Source: Pusillimonas minor (GTDB taxonomy: Bacteria; Pseudomonadota; Gammaproteobacteria; Burkholderiales; Burkholderiaceae_B). From it: a DNA stretch of 64,000 nucleotides. A program made the position numbers and the translations under genes. Where the stretch lies: the NCBI RefSeq assembly GCF_014237865.1, contig NZ_JACJUU010000001.1, positions 248,001 through 312,000 of the forward strand, read 5' to 3'. The notes below the pieces were generated by a model, which worked only from the letters and a program-made list of their open reading frames with translations, was not told the DNA's origin and ran no database searches. The number at the start of each line of letters is the position of its first letter. Position 1 is the stretch's first letter. This document shows positions 16,719 to 25,761 of the stretch, piece by piece.

Positions 16719-16752
16719 TTAAAAAGCCCGTCGAGGCCGAAGCCCCAACGGG
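16719..16752 (-). terminator. intrinsic terminator after the capsid gene
   Basis: On the minus strand an 11-bp GC-rich stem (two G-T pairs) closed by a TTCG tetraloop is followed by CTTTTT. It sits between the major capsid gene and downstream tail genes, so it probably attenuates transcription to favour capsid protein. Confidence 0.8.
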
Positions 16753-16769
16753 AAACCCAAGTGGATTGA

Positions 16770-17816
16770 TCAGGCGATAGCCAGTACGGAGTGGGCGTTG
16801 GACCGCTTGAGCACCAGCGCCAAGCGCAGGTTGATCATGTGGTACATAGCCAGGACGTCGTGAGGACGCACGGGGGTGACGATGTCCATGTCGTCATCGC
16901 GCAGTTCCATGAACCGGGTGTTCAGGAAGTAGCAGCGCTTTTCCCATGGGATCAGGGGGGTATCCAAGGCATCGAGCGTTTCGAAGTTCGGATCCCAGAC
17001 AATGGGCACACCCTTAAAGAACAGGCCCGTATCGGCACCCGTACCGACGCCGACGTCTACGCGTTTTGCCGAACCAGATTCAGCGTTTTGAGTGATGGTT
17101 ACGGTCTTGCGATAGGCGTCGATAAATGCCGAGCCAGCCAGGATGAAGTCAGGCGTGCCGCCGTTTCGGATGCACTTGCGCCATTGGGCTTCCATGGCAT
17201 CAGCCAAAGCGCCTGCCGTGCCACTGGCAATTGCTGTGGCGGTGTTGTTTCGCCAGTAAAGGGCTGTTGATCGGTCGATGCCGCCGACGGTGCCGGTGGC
17301 CGGGGCGGTCGCGATCAGCCCGTCCAGACCTGTCACCGCGTCGGAAGATGCCGAACCGTCTCGGTGCAGCTCAAGATCAAGCTTCTCGAAAAAGCCCAGC
17401 TTGAAAGATTCCATTTGCTCATCGAGCAAGTTAACCAGCTGGATCTTCTCGCTTTGTTCCAGCTTGTATTGGCCGCGTTCGCCCTCGCGGACCTTAATGC
17501 CGTTGCCGAAAAGGGTGTCGTGAGAAATGTAAAAACCGTCGACCGCACGGCGCCAAGGAAAAGCGGCTTGGTCTGTGGTTTGGCGTTTGTTAAAGCTGAC
17601 CGCAGTTTCGCCATAGGCCCAGGCAAAGTTGCTGTCGTAGCTCTTGCGAACGTTAACGACCACGTTTTGCTTGGCGCCAAGGAAAAGCTTGCGCTTGGCC
17701 ATGAGTTTTTTGAGTAGCGGGTGCTCTACGCCGATCTGATCGACCGGGGTATTCCGCATGTACTCATCGAGAGATACCTTGCCAAGATAGGCAAGGTCGG
17801 GTGCTGAAATAGGCAT
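16770..17816 (-). CDS. major capsid protein
   Basis: The 348-residue protein directly follows the scaffold region and is the expected size for an HK97-fold podovirus capsid. It starts MPISAPDLAYLGKVSLDEYM, has an extended N-arm region with KSYDSNF and a central domain with GTPDFILAGSAFIDAYRKT, and ends RSNAHSVLAIA. The ATG at 17816 was chosen for GGAG 8 nt upstream. The gene order portal, scaffold, capsid supports the role. A strong terminator follows. Confidence 0.85.
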   Translation of the reverse strand: MPISAPDLAYLGKVSLDEYMRNTPVDQIGVEHPLLKKLMAKRKLFLGAKQNVVVNVRKSYDSNFAWAYGETAVSFNKRQTTDQAAFPWRRAVDGFYISHDTLFGNGIKVREGERGQYKLEQSEKIQLVNLLDEQMESFKLGFFEKLDLELHRDGSASSDAVTGLDGLIATAPATGTVGGIDRSTALYWRNNTATAIASGTAGALADAMEAQWRKCIRNGGTPDFILAGSAFIDAYRKTVTITQNAESGSAKRVDVGVGTGADTGLFFKGVPIVWDPNFETLDALDTPLIPWEKRCYFLNTRFMELRDDDMDIVTPVRPHDVLAMYHMINLRLALVLKRSNAHSVLAIA

Positions 17817-17836
17817 ATGTCGCTCCATTGCGAAAG

Positions 17837-17977
17837 TTAGAAATCAACTTCCACACCGGGCCCGAACACCAATCGAGCGATTCCCCGTTCCAGGCTTACC
17901 GTGCGTGACTCTCGGCTTTCTACGACTGAACCCTTTGGGATGGTGCTACCGGACGCGACCCCGGCTAACAGCGACAA
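17837..17977 (-). CDS. possible small head protein
   Basis: A 46-codon frame with a TTG start at 17977 fills most of the 220-nt gap between scaffold and capsid. The translation (GVASGSTIPKGSVVESRES, then a C-terminus ending FGPGVEVDF) is protein-like, but the start is weak with no well-placed ribosome binding site. It could be a decoration protein or a chance ORF. Confidence 0.3.
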   Translation of the reverse strand: MSLLAGVASGSTIPKGSVVESRESRTVSLERGIARLVFGPGVEVDF

Positions 17978-18052
17978 ATTTCGGTGGGTAAGCCCTTGTG
18001 ACTGGGCTTAAACGAATTATGCGTCGCCCGCGTAAGCGCCCTGGATTTTTGT

Positions 18053-19153
18053 TCAAATCCCCATCGAATCAAGAATTGAAGAAAGCTTCTGCACGGGATC
18101 ATCGCCAGGGCGGCCCATTGGTGAGCCGACCGCCTGGGGCCGGGCTCGGATGGGCGACGGCGACGGGCTGCGCGGCGCAACCTGAATGTTGTCGTACATC
18201 CACCTGATGGCTTGCGACATTTGCTCGGGCCGATACGTGCGAACAAACTCCTGGATATTGTTGGGGTCTTTGAAGTACTTGCTCAGAACTTCCATTCGCG
18301 GCTGGTGGTCAACTTCATGGGCCCGCGTATTCAGGTACGACTCGACCTGCGCCAGCGACGATTGAAGCGCCTGGGTCTGTTGCTGCTGCTCTTGCTCGGC
18401 CTGGCGCTGCTGCTGCTGTGTTTGCTGGGCCTGCTGTTGCTGCCGGCGGTACTGGGCCAGCTCAAGCGCGGCTTGGCGGTCCAGCTCGAACGCATTCACG
18501 CGCTGCGCCAGATCAGGGAAGTCGGCCAAAACATCAACGCCCGGCGCGTCCTGACCAAGGCGCTTGTAAATATCGACGCGAACCTGCTCGATCATTTGTG
18601 CCGCAAGCTGCAGACTCTGCGGATCATTGGAATTGGCCAGGCGTGAAAATTCTATGTGCTGGGCAAACTGGGTTGCATCCATCCCGGCGCCCTCAAGCAC
18701 CGTACGCACCTCAGCCATGCTGCGATCAAGCTGCTCGGCCTTTGCCCGCACCTCATTACGCTCGGCAATCAGTCGTTGGACTCGCTCACGGCCGCGTTCT
18801 GACTTAATGCCTTCGAGCAAATCCGCGTCTTCGTCTTTCGGCGCGCTCTTTTTTTCTTCCGTGGTCGGCTTTGCAGCTTTGGGATCGACTGCCGCGCCGG
18901 CGTCGTCAACTGCTTTTGCGCCGTCAGCGGGTTTGGGTGCAAAGCGGCCTTGTTCGTCGCGCAGCGGGCTGACGTCGTGCCCCTCTTCATTATTGACATT
19001 TGTGTCGCCTTCTTCAGCGGTCAGCGTGTCGAGAAACGCCGCCGCCTCGCTCGCCCGTTCCTCTGGTGGCTGCTGGTGATCTACCTGGGAATGATCGACT
19101 TCGGTTTGGGCTGCGCTTTCGGCTGCTGCCTGGTCTTCGAGTTCTTTGCTCAT
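18053..19153 (-). CDS. scaffolding protein
   Basis: The 366-residue protein is acidic and Gln/Glu/Ala-rich, with a predicted disordered N-terminal third, a long helical middle (SERGRERVQRLIAERNEVRAK) and a poly-Gln coiled-coil stretch (about residues 238-265). Such proteins, between portal and capsid genes, guide capsid assembly and then leave the procapsid. Its ATG lies just after the portal stop. Confidence 0.75.
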   Translation of the reverse strand: MSKELEDQAAAESAAQTEVDHSQVDHQQPPEERASEAAAFLDTLTAEEGDTNVNNEEGHDVSPLRDEQGRFAPKPADGAKAVDDAGAAVDPKAAKPTTEEKKSAPKDEDADLLEGIKSERGRERVQRLIAERNEVRAKAEQLDRSMAEVRTVLEGAGMDATQFAQHIEFSRLANSNDPQSLQLAAQMIEQVRVDIYKRLGQDAPGVDVLADFPDLAQRVNAFELDRQAALELAQYRRQQQQAQQTQQQQRQAEQEQQQQTQALQSSLAQVESYLNTRAHEVDHQPRMEVLSKYFKDPNNIQEFVRTYRPEQMSQAIRWMYDNIQVAPRSPSPSPIRARPQAVGSPMGRPGDDPVQKLSSILDSMGI

Positions 19154-19156
19154 TTA

Positions 19157-21139
19157 TCAAGCTCCTTGGGTTAAAAGGTTTGCCATTGCTGGCGGGGGTG
19201 GCGGTAATCCGCTCTGGTCTTCTTGAATTGGGGGCTGTTCTGGCTGAGCTGGTGAAACGCCCTGCATGGCCATGGCTTGCTCTGCAGCCGCCGGCTGTGC
19301 GGCTGGCTGGCTTTGCGGCATAACGGGCAAGAACTCTTCAACGTCCACGCGCTCATCGAACCGGCGCAGCGTCTCTTCGAGAATGGCGCGCAGTGGCGAG
19401 TAGTCAATGCCTTGGGCGGCCAGCTGCATGATCTGGCTGATAAGGTTCATGATGATTGGCAACGCCTGAGCCCAGTTCTCTTGCAGGCGCAACTTGTCGG
19501 GGGCCCCGGTGGTGCCGGCGCGAATCTCCAGCTGAACCATGTCGAACACCTGCTCTCGGCTCAATTGCGGCCAATCAAAGCTGGGCTCGTAAACCGGCAT
19601 GCCCGTCATCTTGTCAACGGTAGCCTTCCCGGGCCCCATATACCTAGCCACCTGCTCGGGCGTCAGGTTCATTAGCAAGATTTGCGCCGAGTACTGGGCG
19701 ACCTCTTGCAAGAAGTCTTCCATTCGGTCGCGCATTTCAGAAACCCGACCAGAAAGCGACTGCTGCATAATTGACGCCTCAGTCGCGGTCTTTGGCGTGA
19801 CGACAGTCGAACGCGCGGCGTCTTGCAGGCCGGTAACTTGCTCCCAATCGGCTCGAATAGAGCTGGTGTCGTAGTCAACCGGGTTAATCGGCACAGATGG
19901 GCGCGGCTGGATGATTTGGTTAAGGGGCTTTGCCGAGTCGGTCTTGAGAACAACGACCTCGCCAAGGTCAGACTCTGTCACCTTGGTGATGTTTTTCTCG
20001 CTGATCTCGCCGCCGTCTACTACCAAGCCAGGCTTGTTCAATTCGCGATGCTCTTTGAACTTGTCCCGTGTTTCGTTGTACTCAAGCTCTAACTTGCGAG
20101 TGAGGTCGACAAAACAGGGCGCGATAAAGTCGTTGTCGACCGTGGCGAACGGAAAAAGAAAATAGGGATACCAACGTTCGCCAACGGTATCCGGGCTATA
20201 GGGGTCGCGGCACCAGAACTTGCAGCCGTCGGCCATGGTGTAAATGCGTTGCGATTGCCGATCCCAAATTTCAAAAATGACAATCATGGGGTCATCGCCG
20301 GTGTCTTTGCCGGGCATAGAGGCAATGCGCCGATCGTGGGGGCCATCGTAAGCCCCTTCTTTGTAAACCAGCGCCTTGGAAAGATCGACCTTGTACTTAG
20401 CCTGGGCGTCACTGCGACGCATCGGGATGATCTGGGCCATCCAGCGCGCGTTGGGGTATTCGTCAAACTCGCAAACATCAGGGTCGATTAGCAGCTGGTC
20501 GGACGGCACCTTGTCTATGGCCAGCCCTTCTGCCGCCACTACCTCGGTCTGCTGCTCGAGCGCTTTCATCGTTTCGCGCAGCTCGGCTAGGGTCGCTTCG
20601 TGCTCTTGTGCCCGCTCAGGGTTGTCGGCTTCCTGAATCAGATGCTCCAGGCGCACGATGTTGTCTTGGGTGTCGTTAATCCGGTCTCGGATGTAAGGGT
20701 CAGTGTTGATATCCCGCTGGTAGGTGACCTTAATCACCCCGTGATAACAGGTCATGGCGGCCGTCAGCAGCGACTTTGCCCGCTTTTTTAGGCCGGCATC
20801 GACCAGCGCCCGATTCGTGACTGTTTCAAGGGTCTGGCAAAACAGCTTGAGGTCTTTGTTGACGTACTTGGCCGTTACACTGATTTCAGGGTTTTTGGCG
20901 TAGACATTTGGAATTGTTGCCGTCATCGTCGACAGCATCAGGTTCGCTCGTTTCGTGGTCGGCCCGCCATCGCGCCCGAACTCGAGATCGCGCACCTCTT
21001 TGCGGTTTTTCCGCATTTGCTCAAAGACCTTGTCCCAGTGCTTTTTGGCAGCCGCGATTTTCTTTTCCCATTTGGCCGCAAGCTCGTCGGTCTCAGGCGT
21101 TGCAAGCCCGGACCCCTGCTGGTTGCTGTCGTTAAACAT
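19157..21139 (-). CDS. portal protein
   Basis: The 660-residue protein forms the dodecameric ring for DNA entry. It has an N-terminal helical part with RDLEFGRDGGPTTKRANLML, a core with PNVYAKNPEI and CFVDLTRKLELEYNETRDKF, and a helical/barrel region (SLSGRVSEMRDRMEDFLQ), ending in a long Pro/Gln/Ala tail. The ATG at 21139 overlaps the terminase stop by 8 nt and has AGGA upstream; ATGs at 21163 and 21169 are alternatives. Order after the large terminase supports the call. Confidence 0.88.
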   Translation of the reverse strand: MFNDSNQQGSGLATPETDELAAKWEKKIAAAKKHWDKVFEQMRKNRKEVRDLEFGRDGGPTTKRANLMLSTMTATIPNVYAKNPEISVTAKYVNKDLKLFCQTLETVTNRALVDAGLKKRAKSLLTAAMTCYHGVIKVTYQRDINTDPYIRDRINDTQDNIVRLEHLIQEADNPERAQEHEATLAELRETMKALEQQTEVVAAEGLAIDKVPSDQLLIDPDVCEFDEYPNARWMAQIIPMRRSDAQAKYKVDLSKALVYKEGAYDGPHDRRIASMPGKDTGDDPMIVIFEIWDRQSQRIYTMADGCKFWCRDPYSPDTVGERWYPYFLFPFATVDNDFIAPCFVDLTRKLELEYNETRDKFKEHRELNKPGLVVDGGEISEKNITKVTESDLGEVVVLKTDSAKPLNQIIQPRPSVPINPVDYDTSSIRADWEQVTGLQDAARSTVVTPKTATEASIMQQSLSGRVSEMRDRMEDFLQEVAQYSAQILLMNLTPEQVARYMGPGKATVDKMTGMPVYEPSFDWPQLSREQVFDMVQLEIRAGTTGAPDKLRLQENWAQALPIIMNLISQIMQLAAQGIDYSPLRAILEETLRRFDERVDVEEFLPVMPQSQPAAQPAAAEQAMAMQGVSPAQPEQPPIQEDQSGLPPPPPAMANLLTQGA

Positions 21140-22574
21140 GTGGTTCGATCCTGTGGTTTCCATAGTCATCAACAGTATGGCCAGGGGTTTCGGCGTCATC
21201 GGATTTTTGTTCTTCTTCGGGGTTGCGGCGTCGACGCATCACCCCATAACGCAACGCGTCGACGGCGTGGTCTTCGCCGCTGGAGTCATATTTCTCCGGG
21301 TCAAGGTCGTCTGGGCCAATGGCCGGCAGCGTTCGAATCAAATGCTTGCAGGTGCTGAATATCTTCAGCTTTCCCTCGGCCAAAAGCCTAAATAGCTCTT
21401 GTGAACCGTTGGCAACTGAGCCGCGCGCGTTCCAGGCAGGCTGCCAGCGCACGCCCTTATCTTTGAATATCTGGCCGATTGATCGGTCGGCTCCGATCTT
21501 AGAAAAGATGCTGGGGTCGGCCAGATTCATGCGGTACTCGTACCCGAGGCGTTCGTCATGCTCTTCGATCTTGCGTACCTTGGTAGCAACCTTGTCGGCC
21601 GGCTCTTTGGTGCCTTCGCCCTCTTTCTCGCCAGCGCCATAAAGCTCACGCCAGATGTATATGCAGCCGTCCGGGTCCATGGCCAGCCACAGCACGCAGT
21701 AGGGCGCGGCAAACCCCCAGTCCATGGACTTCCACACATTCCAATGACTCGGGATCGGGAACGGCTCGACAATGTGGCGCTTTGGGTTCCACACGGATTC
21801 GAAGAATGCGCCGACGTGAATGTCCCAGTCGCCTTCAAGCCATGCTTTCTTGCGATTCGGGTCTTTCAGAGCTTGAAGGGTGCGGACGTACTCGGGGTCA
21901 TTCTTAAGCAAAATGACGTTTTCGGTAATGGTCGAGTGGATGGCCACCCGGGGCTTTTCGCCATCTTCACGAATAACAGTGCCTGGGCGAACGCCGCCGG
22001 TACCGAGCTTGTACCGTTTCTTGACGACGGCGTGACCAACGCCGAACGGGTTGCAGGTTGCCCGCACCATGCGAGGCATGCCGGGCTCGGCAGAACGGCA
22101 GGTAGAGTGCATGGCCTCAAAAAAGGCTAACGAGCGCCAGTTCGTGAGCTCTTCGAAGCCCAGCCAGGGGTATTCGTGCCCGTGGTAGTTCCAATAGTCG
22201 TCTTCTTTGGCGCCGTACCGGAACAACAGCATCTCGCCGTCTGGCCATGTCCATGAATAATCTGACTCGTTAAACCGGGCTTTGGGGAAAATGCGCTTGA
22301 ACCACGTCTTCGACTTTTTGACCACGTCCGCCAGCTGCGGGTAAGTCAAACGGAAAAGTGCCCCGCGCCAGTGCTCACCAAAGCCGCGCCCGACATGCTG
22401 GGCGTACGACATCAAAAGCGCGTCTGTTTTACCGCCGCCGCGCGTGCCCTCGAGCAGCGCTTCATATATTGGGCAGGTTAAGAAGCTGGTCTGGCTGCCC
22501 GGCAGTGGGCGCCAGATTACATTGGGTGCTGGCATGCTAGCAGTATGCCCAGCGCCGCGTGGGGCGCCGGACAA
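21132..22574 (-). CDS. terminase large subunit
   Basis: This ATPase/nuclease packages phage DNA. Walker A is seen as EGTRGGGKTDAL (about residue 46), and the Walker B region around YPWLGFEELTNW. The C-terminal RNase H-like nuclease part includes SMDWGFAAPYCVLWLAMD (first Asp) and DHAVDALRYGVM near the end. The TTG start at 22574 has AGGGA 7 nt upstream; an ATG at 22535 is an alternative. It directly follows the small subunit. Confidence 0.92.
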   Translation of the reverse strand: MSGAPRGAGHTASMPAPNVIWRPLPGSQTSFLTCPIYEALLEGTRGGGKTDALLMSYAQHVGRGFGEHWRGALFRLTYPQLADVVKKSKTWFKRIFPKARFNESDYSWTWPDGEMLLFRYGAKEDDYWNYHGHEYPWLGFEELTNWRSLAFFEAMHSTCRSAEPGMPRMVRATCNPFGVGHAVVKKRYKLGTGGVRPGTVIREDGEKPRVAIHSTITENVILLKNDPEYVRTLQALKDPNRKKAWLEGDWDIHVGAFFESVWNPKRHIVEPFPIPSHWNVWKSMDWGFAAPYCVLWLAMDPDGCIYIWRELYGAGEKEGEGTKEPADKVATKVRKIEEHDERLGYEYRMNLADPSIFSKIGADRSIGQIFKDKGVRWQPAWNARGSVANGSQELFRLLAEGKLKIFSTCKHLIRTLPAIGPDDLDPEKYDSSGEDHAVDALRYGVMRRRRNPEEEQKSDDAETPGHTVDDYGNHRIEPHV

Positions 22575-22578
22575 TCGT

Positions 22579-23289
22579 TCATCCCTGCTGTTGCTGCTTT
22601 TCCCACTCTGCTTCGCTCATGGTGCCAGGAACAACGAGAACACCAGAGTTAATTTTGTCGCCGCCCGAAGTGATGTCGAGTCTGTCGTTGAACATTCCAA
22701 GGTGGCGCGCGACATTCTCCAAGGCCTTCTCCCTGTCGGCAGCAAGCACCTGAAGGCCATCTTTGCCGATTTTTACGCCAGCAAACGCCATTCGGGCAGG
22801 GCCGGACAGCTCCCGAGAATCTTTAACGTGTATCTTGCCCAGGCCCTCGCCTGCGCATTCTGGGCAGGCCGGGTTAGGCGCTCGGTTCGACAGGTAGCCG
22901 AATCCTCCAGAACAGTCGGGCGCAGGCCTTTTCGAGTTCTTGGCCAACCTGGACTCTTTGGCATATTCCTGTTCCGTCCATTGGTATTTAAAGCCTTTGC
23001 CCCAGCAATGACGGCAGCACTCACGGCGGTATTCAACCAGCTCGTTCATGTCGACGTTGGCCAATTGCCACCAACGCTGAAGCACCATTTCTTGCGTGAT
23101 GTTGGTTCGTTCAGACAGTTTTTTCTGGGCAGCTGCTACTGCAGCGGCCACCTTGACATTTGATAACAAACGGCTGGACTGCTCTTGCGCGGTCTTTTCG
23201 CTGTACCCGGCGCGAACCGCCGCCTGTTTTGCATTCAGGTCAATCAGGTACTCTTCGACAAATCTAGCTTGTCTTGGACTTAGACTCAT
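22579..23289 (-). CDS. terminase small subunit
   Basis: The 236-residue protein recognises phage DNA for packaging. The N-terminal helix-turn-helix of the Terminase_2 family is clear (LSPRQARFVEEYLIDLNAKQAAVRAGYSE-type start, about residues 3-35). The middle contains a Cys-rich segment (CCRHCWGKG and CPECAGEG, about residues 85-150) that likely binds zinc, an insertion seen in some phage relatives. The C-terminus ends in Gln-Gln-Gln-Gln-Gly. Confidence 0.9.
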   Translation of the reverse strand: MSLSPRQARFVEEYLIDLNAKQAAVRAGYSEKTAQEQSSRLLSNVKVAAAVAAAQKKLSERTNITQEMVLQRWWQLANVDMNELVEYRRECCRHCWGKGFKYQWTEQEYAKESRLAKNSKRPAPDCSGGFGYLSNRAPNPACPECAGEGLGKIHVKDSRELSGPARMAFAGVKIGKDGLQVLAADREKALENVARHLGMFNDRLDITSGGDKINSGVLVVPGTMSEAEWEKQQQQG

Positions 23290-23543
23290 GACACACCTAT
23301 CAACATCAACTGCCCGTTTACGCACAGGCGGGGTTCATCATCGTTCAGCATTCGCAGGTACTTTGGCTGCAGCTGCACTACGTCTTGTCGGTCGCCGCCG
23401 TCCAGCTTGATCATGACCCGCATGAACGGGTCGAATTTCGACTCATAGCCTTTGTGCGCGACAACAACGCCGGTTTTCCCCGTTGGCGTGACGACAACGG
23501 ACCCGATTGGGAAGTCCTCGACGTCACGATCTTGGCTTTCCAT
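23286..23543 (-). CDS. small phage protein with KOW/SH3-like features
   Basis: The 85-residue protein contains FPIGSVVVTPTGKTGVVVAHKGY, a pattern like small SH3/KOW folds that bind nucleic acid or protein. Its stop overlaps the start of the small terminase gene. Start at 23543 with GGTGG upstream. Specific role unknown. Confidence 0.5.
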   Translation of the reverse strand: MESQDRDVEDFPIGSVVVTPTGKTGVVVAHKGYESKFDPFMRVMIKLDGGDRQDVVQLQPKYLRMLNDDEPRLCVNGQLMLIGVS

Positions 23544-23697
23544 AGATCCACCCTGCGTTAGGCCGGGTATCGCTTTGCAATGCCGCGATTTTTGGTTCAT
23601 CACGTTGTGCACGCTCTTGAATGGCGCGCATTTTGGGGCTGACCTTGTAGCTTGGCCGCGCGATGGGGTTGTTGCCTGGAACATATGGATTCTTCAC
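23524..23697 (-). CDS. 57-residue phage protein of unknown function
   Basis: A GTG start overlaps the stop of the RuvC-like gene (GTGA) and the frame ends 20 nt inside the next gene. The translation (NPYVPGNNPIARPSYKVSP, then basic helical residues) looks like a real short protein. The coupled overlaps on both sides are the main support. Confidence 0.5.
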   Translation of the reverse strand: MKNPYVPGNNPIARPSYKVSPKMRAIQERAQRDEPKIAALQSDTRPNAGWIYGKPRS

Positions 23698-24239
23698 GCC
23701 TTTGCCTCTTGCGTTACGGCCCAGTCCAGAATGGCCAGCGCGTCGGCCGAGTTGTCGCCATCTGGGCGAAAGCCGCGGCGCTTGGCCTCGGCGATCATGT
23801 CTTCTTTCTTGGCATTGCCTTTGCCGGTCCAATGCTTTTTCACGGTCCCCACGCCGACCGGCTGCAGGGTCAGGCTGTGCGAATCGGCCAGCATTTCGAC
23901 CAGGGCGAGAAAGGCGCCGTAGACGTGCGCCGCATCGGTGCCGACATGTCGCTTTACGTCCTCGTACGCAATGTGGTTCACCTGGTGCTGCACGATGGCT
24001 GTGCTTAGCCAGCTGCGAAAGCGTTGCCAGCGCTGGCCGGGTGTCCACGACTTGCGAGGTGTGAAAGCCTCGGTGCCGTGAATGGTTTTGCCGTCTCGGT
24101 TGCGGATGGCGTAGCCCGTCTTGGTGCCCAGATCCAGCGCCAGAATGACGATGTTGCTTTCCGGTTTTGTCACCGGGGAAAGAGGCGGGAAAGGGTTCGT
24201 GCTTTCAAACGCCAGATCGTGAGTGGTTTCGGTTTTCAT
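23694..24239 (-). CDS. RuvC-like Holliday junction resolvase
   Basis: The 181-residue protein has an RNase H-like fold with the acidic residues of RuvC resolvases: Asp36 in ILALDLGTKTGYAI, Glu93 in HIAYEDVKRH, and a C-terminal pair in DGDNSADALAI (about residues 163-169). It also carries the typical VGVGTVKKHWTGKGNAKKEDM segment. It would resolve branched DNA before packaging or during recombination. It overlaps both neighbours by 4 nt. Confidence 0.85.
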   Translation of the reverse strand: MKTETTHDLAFESTNPFPPLSPVTKPESNIVILALDLGTKTGYAIRNRDGKTIHGTEAFTPRKSWTPGQRWQRFRSWLSTAIVQHQVNHIAYEDVKRHVGTDAAHVYGAFLALVEMLADSHSLTLQPVGVGTVKKHWTGKGNAKKEDMIAEAKRRGFRPDGDNSADALAILDWAVTQEAKA

Positions 24240-24745
24240 ACGTCAAACGCTCCCACGTAATCCGATGCTGACGTCCAGGTTTCGTTCGGCCTTTTTTCTG
24301 GTTCTTGCTTTGGCTGTAGCGTTTTTTGACCTGGCCGGCATTCGTCGTCCAAAACTTCGAACATGTGTCGACCGATACGCTGCACCGTGACCGGCCCGCC
24401 CTTGCAGTTCAGCAGGTCTTCACGTCCATGGCGCTTGAGCGCTGCCCGAAGCTCTGGCGGTACCGGTCGTCCTGGCGGCACGTTTACGCACCGAAAGGCC
24501 AAGCGGTAGAGCCGGTGCCGGTTGTTGGCCAGCGCCGTGATCTGCCCGTTTTCGCTGTACTGCGCGCCAAAGTGCAGGCGGCAAAACCACTCCGAAGAGC
24601 CTGTTGTGCTCGAGCTGATCGTGCCGGGCAATTCACAGCCGTTGATGCAGCACAGCGAGGCTGGCTTTTGGTCTGCGTGCCGAGGCTCTTGCGGCTGTTG
24701 TCGAGGCGTTTTCACGCCAGCGGCTGCGGTTGCGTAATCGCTCAT
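24236..24745 (-). CDS. zinc-finger-like phage protein
   Basis: The 169-residue protein has four likely zinc ligands (CINGC, then WFCRLH, about residues 33-58), and a basic middle with PELRAALKRHGREDLLN. It lies between the replication protein and the resolvase with 4-nt overlaps on both sides, so a role in DNA replication or repair is likely but unproven. Confidence 0.5.
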   Translation of the reverse strand: MSDYATAAAGVKTPRQQPQEPRHADQKPASLCCINGCELPGTISSSTTGSSEWFCRLHFGAQYSENGQITALANNRHRLYRLAFRCVNVPPGRPVPPELRAALKRHGREDLLNCKGGPVTVQRIGRHMFEVLDDECRPGQKTLQPKQEPEKRPNETWTSASDYVGAFDV

Positions 24746-25761
24746 TCTGCGGTCTCCGATGGTTCTGCCTCACGGCGTCGGATTTCTTCGAAAATCCGGT
24801 CTTTGAAGCTGGCGTAGTCTTCGCTGGGTCGGGCGAACATGCCCATTTCTCGGCCCTTTCGGTCAATGCCGTTGTTCGACATCCACCAGCGGTCCTGCGG
24901 TTCGGCCTTGCCCGACTTTCCGGACGTCTGGACGTCTTTCGGCTCTCGAAGGTCGGCAAGAATCGTGTCGAGGTATCCGGCGTTGACGGGCTGCGGATTG
25001 GCCTGCGTCTGTCGACGTTGCTGGGCGAGCTCGAGGGCTTGCAGTGCCTGGGCGTCGGTTACCCCCGTCTCGGCCCATTTCCGGACTCTGGGGTCCGATG
25101 CTTGCAGCGATGCGCCGCGTTTTCGCAGCATGGCGGTCAGCTCGATTGCTCGGCCATGCATCGGGTCGGAGTTAAGGCCAGTTTCTTTTCCTTCGGGCGG
25201 CGCGGCAACGGTTTCGCGCTGTTGCGTAGATGTAACACTTGTAGATACTGCCGCTTGCTCCTGTTTCTGTTCCTGTTCCTGTTCCTGTTCCTGCTTCTGG
25301 CTTTGAAGGGGCTTTAAAGGGGCTTCGGTGGGGCTATCAAATGCAGCGTTTTCAGGCAGGTGATAGGCGTTGCTGTATTTGGCATAAAAGCCTTGTTTTA
25401 TCGGGCCTTCAGGGAGATTTTCGTATTGTTTTTGGATGTCTTTGACGCGGTTATCCGTCGCCTTCAACGAGTCGCCGATCTGAAACTTTGCCATTTCGTG
25501 GATCCAGACCATTTCCGAATCTTCGTCGTACGTACAAAAGCCCCTTTCTATAAGCTTTTTAAGGCCCTCATAAGCCCCTTCAAAGGGGCTGCCAGTTTCG
25601 TGAGATATGTAGATAACAGGGCAGTTGAAAACCCCGATCATGTTTGAGTGAGGGCTCGTCATTAGATACAAGGCGACAATCTGCGCTTGCAAATCGCCTC
25701 GCAAAGATCGTCCAGTTTTTCCAGTCCAAAACTGGGCTGAGACTTTAGAATAGTCACGCAT
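24742..25761 (-). CDS. O-like phage replication initiation protein
   Basis: The 339-residue protein begins MRDYSKVSAQFWTGKTGR and ALYLMTSPHSNMIGVFNCP, the N-terminal winged-helix type shared by many phage O-like initiators. The middle has a Gln-Glu dipeptide repeat encoded by CTGTTC hexamers, and the C-terminal part is helical and basic, likely the helicase-loading region. Start at 25761 chosen from homology to the conserved MRDYSKV start. Iteron-like 9-mers lie inside the gene, as in lambda O. Confidence 0.75.
   Translation of the reverse strand: MRDYSKVSAQFWTGKTGRSLRGDLQAQIVALYLMTSPHSNMIGVFNCPVIYISHETGSPFEGAYEGLKKLIERGFCTYDEDSEMVWIHEMAKFQIGDSLKATDNRVKDIQKQYENLPEGPIKQGFYAKYSNAYHLPENAAFDSPTEAPLKPLQSQKQEQEQEQEQKQEQAAVSTSVTSTQQRETVAAPPEGKETGLNSDPMHGRAIELTAMLRKRGASLQASDPRVRKWAETGVTDAQALQALELAQQRRQTQANPQPVNAGYLDTILADLREPKDVQTSGKSGKAEPQDRWWMSNNGIDRKGREMGMFARPSEDYASFKDRIFEEIRRREAEPSETAE
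25306..25590. repeat. iteron-like AAGGGGCTT repeats, candidate replication origin
   Basis: The 9-mer AAGGGGCTT occurs at 25306 and 25317, its reverse complement at 25538 and 25572, and near copies at 25328 and 25583. All lie within 285 bp of the O-like gene. This resembles origin iterons embedded in initiator genes. Repeats are seen directly; origin function is inferred. Confidence 0.45.

Noticed and set aside
23698..24048. Upstream part of a 174-codon minus-strand ORF
   Set aside because: It is a shadow of the RuvC-like gene; only the last 57 codons after the GTG at 23697 are plausible.
25256..25299. CTGTTC hexamer run as a phase-variation tract
   Set aside because: The unit is six bases, so length changes keep the frame and only alter the number of Gln-Glu pairs.
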